A stretch of 44,309 nt of DNA, taken from Gammaproteobacteria bacterium (GTDB lineage: Bacteria > Pseudomonadota > Gammaproteobacteria > Steroidobacterales > Woeseiaceae). The translations under genes were made by a program, and so were the position numbers. Where the stretch lies: positions 1-44,309 of the forward strand of contig JAOUIH010000023.1 of assembly GCA_029884165.1 (NCBI GenBank), given 5' to 3'. Positions 26,217-33,378 of the stretch are shown piece by piece. A model generated the notes under the pieces. It ran no database searches. It saw only the letters and a program-made list of their open reading frames with translations, and was not told the DNA's origin. The stretch's first letter is position 1; each line of letters begins with the position of its first letter.

Positions 26217-26720
26217 TCAACCGCCCAGGAAATCCGCCTTGCCGATTGCGAGGCCGTTATGGCGGAGAATCGCGTAGGCCGTGGTCACGTGAAAGTAGAA
26301 GTTCGGCATCACGAAGCCCGTGATGTAGTCGGTCCCGGTGAACCTGACCTCGTGTGAGCCGAGTTTCAGCTCGATCCTGCGCTGCTCCGCGCCCTCGAAC
26401 TGGTCCGGCGCGAATGCGGACAGGAAATTGACAGCCGTGGCGATCCGGGCATGGATGTCCGCGAAGGTCTTTTCCTCGTCAGGCCACTTCGGCAACTCGC
26501 TGCCCGTCAGGCGCGCCGCCGCGCCCTTGGCGGTGTCCGTCGCGATGCGGACCTGGTAGACGAAAGGCAGCATGTTCGGGTACAGCCTGCCCTGGATCAG
26601 CACGTCGGGATCTATCTTCTGTTCCTCGGCATACTTCTCCGCCATGCCTACGATCTTGTCGAGGTTTGCCAGCATGCGCTTCATCGGCACGATGACCTGG
26701 TCGTAGACGGAAATCGCCAT
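26217..26720 (-). CDS. DUF1993 family protein
   Basis: 167 residues from the ATG at 26720 with GGGAG upstream; a longer frame to 26771 has no ribosome site. The pattern is that of DUF1993: VYDQVIVPMKRMLANLDKIV, LIQGRLYPNMLPFVYQVRIA, LPKWPDEEKTFADIHARIAT, and a C-terminal YITGFVMPNFYFHVTTAYAI with LRHNGLAIGKADFLG. This is a DinB-like helical family with conserved His at the C-terminus. Function unknown. Confidence 0.9.
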   Translation of the reverse strand: MAISVYDQVIVPMKRMLANLDKIVGMAEKYAEEQKIDPDVLIQGRLYPNMLPFVYQVRIATDTAKGAAARLTGSELPKWPDEEKTFADIHARIATAVNFLSAFAPDQFEGAEQRRIELKLGSHEVRFTGTDYITGFVMPNFYFHVTTAYAILRHNGLAIGKADFLGG

Positions 26721-26893
26721 TGGTCGCTCCCGGGGGTCTGGAAACAGGTACCGGCCGGTACCGCAGGCCATTGATCGTAGGTCCCGACCTGCGGGCTGGC
26801 AATGCCTGATTTCGCGAAGCTATGATTCCCGCCACCCTCGCCGACAAGTCATGGCCGCCGGTGATGCCTGTCAGGCGCGCTACGGAGACGCAC

Positions 26894-27358
26894 ATGCCCA
26901 GGACCATGCTGCCCCTGCTGCTGTCATTGCTGGCCTTCCACGCGGCAGCCGCCGCCGAGCTGGAAGGCGCTTTCGAGCGCGTTTCCCTGACCAACCAGCA
27001 GAGCGGCGAATCGTCCGAAGCCGCGAATCGGCGCGGGCTCCTCCTCCTCGCGCACGGACACTACTCCATGATGACGGTGAATCCGGACAGGCGCACGCTC
27101 GCGGCGGGGCAGAAACTCGAAGACCTGCCGACGGACGAGCAACTCGCGTTCCTGCGCGAGTGGCTCGACATCAACGCGCACTCGGGTCGCTACGAGGCCG
27201 ATGGAACGACGCTTACCTGGTATCGCGACCTGTCCGAGGACCCGAAGGAAGTCGGCACCGTCAGCCGGCTCGCCTACGAGCTCCGCGACGACCTGCTTGT
27301 GATCCGGTTCACACTTCCGAACGGCGACGTCTATGACTGGGTCTGGCGGCGACTCTGA
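26894..27358 (+). CDS. Exported lipocalin-like domain protein
   Basis: 154 residues. The ATG at 26894 has GGAG 7 nt upstream. The signal peptide is MPRTMLPLLLSLLAFHAAAA. The mature domain starts LEGAFERVSLTNQQSG and continues with beta-rich sections: LLLAHGHYSMMTVNPDRR, INAHSGRYEADGTTLTWYRD and LLVIRFTLPNGDVYDWVWRR. This resembles the lipocalin-like families of small bacterial secreted proteins (strands GxYSxM...Y, abbreviated). Ligand unknown. It is followed by a 400-bp gap. Confidence 0.78.
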   Translation: MPRTMLPLLLSLLAFHAAAAAELEGAFERVSLTNQQSGESSEAANRRGLLLLAHGHYSMMTVNPDRRTLAAGQKLEDLPTDEQLAFLREWLDINAHSGRYEADGTTLTWYRDLSEDPKEVGTVSRLAYELRDDLLVIRFTLPNGDVYDWVWRRL

Positions 27359-27630
27359 GCCAGGGCGTGTCCCGTCCGGGCCGGATCGGTCAGCGGAACG
27401 TCTCAGTCGCCGGCGCGACACAGGCGCATCCGCAGCCGCCTCTACTCTCGGGGCGGACCCGGTCGGCCGCGAAGCCAGTAACGGCGCGCACTGCGCGCAA
27501 TTCGCTCGTCGCGAAAATGGCGCGAGAGATTTCCCTGTCTGACCGACGGATCCGACGGGCAAGCGGACTCTGAAAGTTATGCGGCGCAGCATGTCGGGGG
27601 TGCCCGGCAGGCGCGCCGGTTTTCACTCGC

Positions 27631-27645
27631 AAATAATCATTGACA
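27631..27645 (+). promoter_or_regulatory. Fur-like box overlapping the kamA -35 element
   Basis: The 15-mer AAATAATCATTGACA matches 10 of 14 fixed positions of the Fur model TGATAATnATTATCA, with a perfect ATAAT-C-ATT core. It covers the whole -35, a usual place for iron-dependent repression. A single imperfect site in an AT-rich patch could be chance. Confidence 0.4.
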
Positions 27646-27667
27646 ACCGACTCACTGCGAATATATT
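27640..27667 (+). promoter_or_regulatory. Strong sigma70-type promoter for the kamA operon
   Basis: TTGACA at 27640-27645, 16-bp spacer, TATATT at 27662-27667. This is the best promoter match in the window. Start near 27674 leaves a leader of about 85 nt before the ATG at 27759. Confidence 0.75.
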
Positions 27668-27758
27668 ACCGCGCCAATCAGGCGGGGGTTCCCGCACGTC
27701 CCGAAGGGCCGGGTCGGTTTTCGATTGCAGGTCGCCCAACTGCGTTGCAGGTAGCTTG

Positions 27759-29063
27759 ATGAAAACCGTCCTCGTCGAAGCGGAAGAACCTCCGTCGGCG
27801 ACCCCGCGCCGTCAATCCCCCTCCAAAAAATCATTCATCCAGACCACGCCAGCGCCGACCCTCGCGGTCGCAGCGCCGGTTCGGCGTATCCGCCCCGAGT
27901 TCAAGGTCTCCGAACGCTCGGCCGAGTTCCTGCGCCGCCATTACCCGGACGCGACGGTCGACAACTGGAACGACTGGCGCTGGCAAAATCGATACCGCGT
28001 GCGCACGCTCGCCGACCTCGAGCGGATGATCCGCCTGTCGGACGAGGAGACAGATGCGATTCGCCGCCATGCCGGTGCGCTGCCGGTCGGCATCACGCCA
28101 TATTACGCCAGCCTCCTGGACTCCGAGGATTCGTTGCAGGGCCTGCGCCGCAGCGTCGTGCCGGTGCTCGGCGAGTACATCGTGTCCCGCGGCGAGAACG
28201 AGGATCCGCTCGGCGAGGATTCGCACAGCCCGGTCCCCGGGCTCGTGCATCGCTACCCGGACCGCGTGCTTCTGCTGGTCACGAACTTTTGTTCCGTCTA
28301 TTGCCGCTATTGCACCCGGGCCCGCATGGTCGGGTCGGTCGGCGAGCGCAGCGTCAAGAAGGGCGATATCGAGCTGGCGCTCGATTACATCGCGCGCACC
28401 CCGGTCATCCGTGACGTGCTGATCTCGGGCGGCGACCCGCTCAGCCTCGACGACGACCGCCTCGACTACATACTCGGCCGGCTGCGCAAGATCCCGCACG
28501 TCGAGTTCGTGCGTATCGGCAGCAAGCAGCCGGTTGTGCAACCGATGCGCATCACGCGGGCGCTGACCCGGGTGCTGAAGCGCTACCACCCGCTGTGGAT
28601 GAGCCTGCACTTCACGCATCCGGACGAGCTGACGCCCGAGGTTGCCGAGGCCTGTGGCCGTCTGGCGGATGCCGGCATCCCGCTGGGCAGCCAGACCGTG
28701 TTGCTGAAGGACGTCAACGACGACCTCGACACGATGAAGTCCCTGATGCAGGGCCTGTTGCGGATACGTGTCAAACCCTACTACCTGTACCAGTGCGATC
28801 CGATTTCCGGTTCCGGGCATTTCCGGACGCCGGTATCGAAAGGCGTCGAGCTGATACGCGGCCTGCGTGGCCACACGACCGGCTACGCGGTGCCGACCTT
28901 CGTCGTCGACGCACCGAACGGCGGCGGCAAGATCCCCGTTTCGCCCGACTATGTCGTCGGCTACGAGGGCTCCGACCTGCTGTTGACAAGTTACGACGGC
29001 GGCACCTACCGCTACCCGGATTCCGGGGAGCGCCTGCACGATTCACACGGAGATTCCAAGTGA
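27759..29063 (+). CDS. kamA: Lysine 2,3-aminomutase (radical SAM, PLP)
   Basis: Converts L-lysine (or a close basic amino acid) to the beta-amino acid using a 4Fe-4S cluster, SAM and PLP. 434 residues from the ATG at 27759. The radical SAM cysteines are Cys178, Cys182 and Cys185 in CSVYCRYC. The PLP Lys is Lys391 in DAPNGGGKIPVSPDYV. Asp347 (YQCD) and Asp384 (VVDAP) match, in spacing, the two Asp residues that hold the lysine epsilon-amino group in the clostridial enzyme. The C-terminal Cys of the clostridial zinc site are absent. There is no efp or epmA here and the protein is longer than EpmB, so EF-P modification is unlikely. First gene of a five-gene operon; overlaps the next by 4 nt. Confidence 0.93.
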   Translation: MKTVLVEAEEPPSATPRRQSPSKKSFIQTTPAPTLAVAAPVRRIRPEFKVSERSAEFLRRHYPDATVDNWNDWRWQNRYRVRTLADLERMIRLSDEETDAIRRHAGALPVGITPYYASLLDSEDSLQGLRRSVVPVLGEYIVSRGENEDPLGEDSHSPVPGLVHRYPDRVLLLVTNFCSVYCRYCTRARMVGSVGERSVKKGDIELALDYIARTPVIRDVLISGGDPLSLDDDRLDYILGRLRKIPHVEFVRIGSKQPVVQPMRITRALTRVLKRYHPLWMSLHFTHPDELTPEVAEACGRLADAGIPLGSQTVLLKDVNDDLDTMKSLMQGLLRIRVKPYYLYQCDPISGSGHFRTPVSKGVELIRGLRGHTTGYAVPTFVVDAPNGGGKIPVSPDYVVGYEGSDLLLTSYDGGTYRYPDSGERLHDSHGDSK

Positions 29064-30088
29064 ACCACGCAAGCATACGCATCGGTCTGACCTTCGACCT
29101 GCGTGACGAGTACCTGAAGGCTGGCTACAGCGAGGACGAGACGGCCGAGTTCGACCGTGCCGAAACGATCGAAGCAATCGAGTCGACACTGCAGTCACTT
29201 GGCTACGAGACCGACCGCATCGGCAACATCAGGCAGCTGGCGCAGCGGCTCGTCGACGGAGACCGCTGGGACCTGGTTTTCAACATCTGCGAAGGCATGT
29301 ACGGCATCGGCCGCGAAGCCCAGGTGCCGGCGCTGCTCGACGCCTACCAGATCCCGTACACGTTCTCGGATGCGCTGGTCTGTGCCCTGACGCTCCACAA
29401 GGGCATGACCAAGGACGTCGTTCGGGCCGCGGGAGTCGCGACGCCGGATTACGCGATCGTGCGCGAGCCGGCGGACATCAAGAACATCACGCTGCCGATG
29501 CCGCTGTTTGCGAAGCCCATCGCCGAGGGCACCGGCAAGGGGATCACCGCCGAGTCCAAGATCAACAATACGACCGAGCTGCAGAACGTCTGCCGCAAGC
29601 TGCTGCGGACGTACAAGGGGCAGCCGGTCCTGGTCGAGCGTTTCCTCCCGGGGCGCGAATTTACGGTCGGAGTCCTCGGCACGGGCCGGCGGGCGACCGC
29701 GGTTGCGACGATGGAGATCGTGCTGCTTGAGGGCGCCGATCCCGAAGTCTATTCGTACAACAACAAGGAAAACTGCGAAGAGCTGGTTCGCTATGACCTG
29801 CTCCCGGCCGGCAAGCTGCGGCGCTCTATCGAAAGCTGCGCGCTGCGCGCCTGGCGGGCGCTCGGCTGCCGCGACGGCGGGCGCATCGATATCCGCCTCG
29901 ACGAGAGCGGCGTGGCAAACTTCATCGAGGTGAACCCGCTGGCCGGGATACACCCGGAGCACTCGGACCTGCCGATCATGTCGACGATGGTCGGGCTCAG
30001 CTACACGTCACTGATCCACCGCATCGTCAGCTCGGCCCTGTCCCGCTGCCGGATTGCCGTACGGACGGATTCGCTCGCCGCCGCGTAA
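29060..30088 (+). CDS. D-Ala-D-Ala-ligase-like ATP-grasp ligase (first of two)
   Basis: 342 residues from a GTG at 29060, with GGAG 7 nt upstream, overlapping the kamA stop (GTGA). ATP-grasp features: LFAKPIAEGTGKGI (ATP Lys and glycine loop), PVLVERFLPGREFTVGVLG (adenine and ribose contacts), then GGRIDIRLDESG and FIEVNPLAGIHPEHSDLPIM (metal-binding Asp, Glu and Asn). The C-terminal loop matches the Ddl group, which joins amino acids by a carboxyl-phosphate. The N-terminal domain opens IRIGLTFDLRDEYLKAGY, unlike housekeeping Ddl. It is inferred to form an amide bond involving the KamA product. Confidence 0.9.
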   Translation: MNHASIRIGLTFDLRDEYLKAGYSEDETAEFDRAETIEAIESTLQSLGYETDRIGNIRQLAQRLVDGDRWDLVFNICEGMYGIGREAQVPALLDAYQIPYTFSDALVCALTLHKGMTKDVVRAAGVATPDYAIVREPADIKNITLPMPLFAKPIAEGTGKGITAESKINNTTELQNVCRKLLRTYKGQPVLVERFLPGREFTVGVLGTGRRATAVATMEIVLLEGADPEVYSYNNKENCEELVRYDLLPAGKLRRSIESCALRAWRALGCRDGGRIDIRLDESGVANFIEVNPLAGIHPEHSDLPIMSTMVGLSYTSLIHRIVSSALSRCRIAVRTDSLAAA

Positions 30089-30106
30089 CGCCGCGAGGCC
30101 GCATCG

Positions 30107-31084
30107 ATGGACACTGTGCGCGACACCATCCTCGTGCTGCACGAGTCGATGGGGGCCGACATTCGCCCGGACGAGCAGGACACGCTGGCACAGGTCGACC
30201 ACGTAACATCAGTGCTGGACGCGCTGGGTTACGACGTCGACGTGCTGGCCGCGGATCTCGATCTGGGCGCGCTGCGCGCTGCGGTCAGGGGCCGGCGCCC
30301 TGACTGCGTGTTCAACCTGGTCGAGTCGCTGGGCGGCGACGGGCGGCTGATACACCTGGCGCCGGCAGTACTCGAATCGATAGGGCAACCGTTCACCGGC
30401 TGCGGCAGCCAGGCGATGTTCCTGACGACCCACAAGCAGCTCGCCAAGCACTGGATGCGCGCGCACGGCGTGCCGACGCCCGCAAGCTTCGGACCGGGCG
30501 AGGCGACGGCGGACGCCGGTGGGACCTGGATCGTCAAGTCGCTCTGCGAGCACGCGTCCTTCGGCATGGACGACGGCTGCGTCGTCGACGGGACGGTGGA
30601 GGCCGAAAGGCGGCTCGAACACTGCCGCCGGGTTCACGGCGGCGACTGGTTTGCCGAGCAGTACGTGGACGGCCGAGAGTTCAACGTCGCGGTGCTGGAG
30701 GCAGACGGCCGGCCGAACATCCTGCCGATGGCGGAGATGACCTTCGTCGGCTACCCTGCCGGCAAGCCGCGCATCGTCGGCTACGCCGCCAAGTGGGACG
30801 AGTCGGCGCCCGAGTATCGTGCGACCCGGCGCGTGTTCCCGGAGCTGCCCGGCCCGGAGCGCGAGGCGCTGGAAGGCGTGGTAATGGACTGCTGGCGAAT
30901 ATTCGGGCTGCGCGGCTACGCGCGGGTCGACATCCGCATGGACGCGGCCGGCGTGCCCTGGGTGCTCGAGGTGAACGCCAATCCCTGCCTGAGCCCCGAC
31001 GCGGGTTTCGCCGCCGCCGCGGACCGGGCAGGACTGACGGCGGAGCACATCGTCTCGCAACTGCTTCGTGAAGCAAAAGGCTGA
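30107..31084 (+). CDS. D-Ala-D-Ala-ligase-like ATP-grasp ligase (second of two)
   Basis: 325 residues, 18 nt after the first ligase. Same fold but clearly divergent: FNLVESLGGDGRLIHLAPAV at the N-domain end, TWIVKSLCEHASFGMDDG (ATP Lys; glycine loop altered), DWFAEQYVDGREFNVAVLE, then YARVDIRMDAAG and VLEVNANPCLSPDAG (metal Asp, Glu, Asn). The short C-terminal loop CLSPDAGFAAAADRAGL differs from that of the first enzyme, so a different acceptor is likely. Two non-identical ligases in one operon suggest two successive amide bonds or two alternative partners. Confidence 0.9.
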   Translation: MDTVRDTILVLHESMGADIRPDEQDTLAQVDHVTSVLDALGYDVDVLAADLDLGALRAAVRGRRPDCVFNLVESLGGDGRLIHLAPAVLESIGQPFTGCGSQAMFLTTHKQLAKHWMRAHGVPTPASFGPGEATADAGGTWIVKSLCEHASFGMDDGCVVDGTVEAERRLEHCRRVHGGDWFAEQYVDGREFNVAVLEADGRPNILPMAEMTFVGYPAGKPRIVGYAAKWDESAPEYRATRRVFPELPGPEREALEGVVMDCWRIFGLRGYARVDIRMDAAGVPWVLEVNANPCLSPDAGFAAAADRAGLTAEHIVSQLLREAKG

Positions 31085-31087
31085 AGC

Positions 31088-32854
31088 ATGTTTCGGATAC
31101 ACAAGATTTTCGACGTAACGACGCCGACCAACCGGCAGCTGCTGAGCCAGGTGCAGGCCATGTTACGGGTGCAGTTCCACGGCCTGTCCGAGAAGGACAT
31201 CGACAAGCTGCCGGGGCAGCTCGCCAACCCGCTGAAGTACCGCTTCCGCTCGATCCTGCTGGTGGCCGAAGACGGGCAGGGTACGGTCAGGGGCTTCGCG
31301 ATGCTGCTGCACGCGCCGGACCTCAACTTCTGCTATCTCGACTACATTTGCGCCGGCCGGGGCGAGACCGGCGGCGGCATCGGGGGCGCCCTGTACGAGC
31401 GGGTGCGCGAGGAGGCGCAGCAGCTCGGCGCGATCGGCATCTTTCTCGAGTGCCTGCCCGACGACCCGGCGCTCTCGCCGGACCCGGCCGTTCGCAGGCA
31501 GAACGTGGCGCGCCTGCGCTTCTACGAACGCTTCGGTGCGCGACCGCTGGCGGACACCGCCTACGAGACGCCGCTGAAGGAAGGCGACACCGACCCGCCG
31601 TATATCGTCTTCGACGGTCTCGGCCAGAACGAGAAGAAGCTCCGCCGGGACGATGCGAAAGCCATCATTCGCGCGATCCTGGAGCGCAAGTATGCGGGCG
31701 TCTGCCCGCCCGAGTACGTCGAGACGGTCATCCGCTCGATCCGCGACAACCCGGTTCGGCTTCGCGAGCCGCGCTACGTCAAGTCGGCGGCGGAGCCGGC
31801 GCAGCTCCGCCCGAGGCAGCGCCGAATCGCGCTGATCATCAACGACCAGCATTCGATACATCACGTCAACGACCGCGGCTACGTCGAGGCGCCGGTGCGC
31901 ATCGCCTCGATCGTCAAGGAGCTGGATCGCACCGACCTGTTCGAGACGACGGCGGCCAGAAAATTCGGCACGAACGTGATCGAAGAGGTGCACAAGCCCG
32001 AGTTCGTCCATTTCCTGAAGAAGGCCTGCGAGAACGTGCCACCGGGCAAGTCCGTCTACCCTTACGTGTTCCCGATCCGGAATCGTGCGCGTCCGCCCCG
32101 CGAGTTGCCGCTGCGCGCCGGGTACTACTGCATCGACACGTTTACGCCCCTGAACGCCAATGCGTACAAGGCAGCGCGAGGCGCAGTCGATTGCGCGATG
32201 ACCGGTGCGGACTGCCTGCTCGACGGCAGTCGCGCGGCCTACGCTCTGGTGCGCCCGCCGGGGCATCACGCCGAATACGAGGCTTTCGGCGGTTTCTGCT
32301 ACTTCAACTCGGCCGCGATAGCCGCACATCACCTGAGCAAGCAGGGCAAAGTAGTACTGCTGGACATCGACTATCACCACGGCAACGGTGCGGAGGACAT
32401 CTTCTACCGCCGCAAGGACGTCTTCACGATCTCGATCCACGGCCATCCGCGCCACAGCTACCCTTACTTCTCCGGCTTCGAGGACGAAAAGGGCGAAGGC
32501 GACGGCAAGGGGTACAACCTCAACCTGCCGCAACCCGAGAACATCGACGGCGAGCGTTACCGCAAGGTTCTCGCCGGCGCGCTCGACAGGATCCGGAAAT
32601 TCGACCCGCAGTTCCTCGTGCTCGCTCTCGGGCTCGACACGGCCAAGGGCGACCCGACCGGGTCGTTCCTTTTGATGACGAAGGACTTCCGCGAAAACGG
32701 CCGCATGATCGGCGGCCTGCGGCTGCCGACGCTCGTCGTGCAGGAGGGTGGCTACAAGACCCAGACGCTCGGCGTCAACGCGCGGCACTTCTTCACCGGG
32801 CTGTGGGATGGCCTGGCCGACAACAGTGCCGCAGCGGGCAGAACCAGGCGGTAA
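31088..32854 (+). CDS. GNAT acetyltransferase fused to histone deacetylase / acetylpolyamine amidohydrolase
   Basis: 588 residues, 3 nt after the second ligase. Residues about 1-175 are a GNAT domain: GFAMLLHAPDLNFCYLDYIC, GGGIGGALYERVREEA (acetyl-CoA loop) and RLRFYERFGARPL. Residues about 245-580 are a class II/APAH-type deacetylase: RPPGHH at 389-394 (catalytic His pair), DIDYHHGNG from 426 (zinc Asp and His), LGLDTAKGD (zinc Asp517) and GGY (Tyr556). All catalytic residues are present. Opposite acetyl-transfer and acetyl-removal domains in one chain suggest a protecting-group step or a switch on an amine. Members are known to act on acetylated polyamines or lysine-like amines. Confidence 0.92.
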   Translation: MFRIHKIFDVTTPTNRQLLSQVQAMLRVQFHGLSEKDIDKLPGQLANPLKYRFRSILLVAEDGQGTVRGFAMLLHAPDLNFCYLDYICAGRGETGGGIGGALYERVREEAQQLGAIGIFLECLPDDPALSPDPAVRRQNVARLRFYERFGARPLADTAYETPLKEGDTDPPYIVFDGLGQNEKKLRRDDAKAIIRAILERKYAGVCPPEYVETVIRSIRDNPVRLREPRYVKSAAEPAQLRPRQRRIALIINDQHSIHHVNDRGYVEAPVRIASIVKELDRTDLFETTAARKFGTNVIEEVHKPEFVHFLKKACENVPPGKSVYPYVFPIRNRARPPRELPLRAGYYCIDTFTPLNANAYKAARGAVDCAMTGADCLLDGSRAAYALVRPPGHHAEYEAFGGFCYFNSAAIAAHHLSKQGKVVLLDIDYHHGNGAEDIFYRRKDVFTISIHGHPRHSYPYFSGFEDEKGEGDGKGYNLNLPQPENIDGERYRKVLAGALDRIRKFDPQFLVLALGLDTAKGDPTGSFLLMTKDFRENGRMIGGLRLPTLVVQEGGYKTQTLGVNARHFFTGLWDGLADNSAAAGRTRR

Positions 32855-33378
32855 TGCCGGTGCGCTGGCGCTATGCCTTGATACCTTCGGACGCTGCGGC
32901 GGTGCGGGAGCTGGTCTCCACGACCGGCTTCTTCTCGCCGGAGGAAGAAGACATCGCGGTCGAACTGGTCAACGAGACCCTCCTGAACGGCCACACCGTG
33001 AGCGGTTACGAGTTCGTATTTGCGGACGATCCGGGGCAACCCGGCAGGCTGCTCGGCTATGCCTGCTTCGGGCCGATACCGGGGACGGTGTCGAGCTTCG
33101 ACCTGTACTGGATCGCGGTGGCGCCCGGGCTGCAGGGCCGGGGTCTCGGCCGGGACCTGATACGGGAATCCGAAAGGCTCGCGGTGGCGATGGGCGCCAC
33201 GCGCATGTTCGTCGACACCTCCGGCCGCAGCCAGTACCAGCCTACGCGCGCGTTCTACGAACGAATGGGTTACCGGGAGGAGGGACGCCTCGTCGATTTC
33301 TACGCACCCGGCGACGACAAGGTGATCTATGCGCGCGATCTCGCCAACCAGCCGCGGTCACTCGTGGTCGAGGAATAG
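32854..33378 (+). CDS. GNAT family N-acetyltransferase, last gene of the kamA operon
   Basis: 174 residues from an ATG at 32854 that shares one base with the previous stop (TAATG). FDLYWIAVAPGLQGRGLGRD carries the QGRGLG acetyl-CoA loop, followed by RMFVDTSGRSQYQPTRAFYE and RMGYREEGRLVDFYAPGDDK. A longer frame starting at 31348 is a shadow of the previous gene. In archaea, AblB (a GNAT) acetylates beta-lysine made by AblA (a KamA homologue); this protein could play a similar part, but it is shorter and not clearly AblB. It ends inside the convergent porin gene (21-nt overlap). Confidence 0.9.
   Translation: MPVRWRYALIPSDAAAVRELVSTTGFFSPEEEDIAVELVNETLLNGHTVSGYEFVFADDPGQPGRLLGYACFGPIPGTVSSFDLYWIAVAPGLQGRGLGRDLIRESERLAVAMGATRMFVDTSGRSQYQPTRAFYERMGYREEGRLVDFYAPGDDKVIYARDLANQPRSLVVEE

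Larger units (their letters stand above)
27359..27758. other. 400-bp intergenic region upstream of kamA
   Basis: This region holds the sigma70-like promoter and Fur-like box (27631-27667) and a leader of about 85 nt with a directly repeated TTGCAGGT (27725-27732 and 27745-27752). The first 250 bp show no gene that I trust; the in-frame extension of kamA to 27579 runs upstream of the promoter and reads like non-coding DNA. Confidence 0.6.

Noticed and set aside
27579-27758. N-terminal extension of kamA (60 residues)
   Set aside because: It begins upstream of the TTGACA/TATATT promoter and reads like non-coding DNA; the ATG at 27759 has a ribosome site.
27759-29063. kamA as the EF-P modifying enzyme EpmB
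   Set aside because: The protein is longer than EpmB, keeps the lysine-binding Asp pair of free-lysine mutases, and neither efp nor epmA is nearby.
31163-32788. 541-residue open frame on the minus strand
   Set aside because: It is the shadow of the GNAT-deacetylase gene, is rich in Arg/Val/Asp without motifs, and the plus strand shows complete catalytic motifs.
31348-32853. Long in-frame extension of the last GNAT gene of the kamA operon
   Set aside because: It is the +1 shadow of the GNAT-deacetylase gene; the TAATG junction at 32852-32856 gives the real start.
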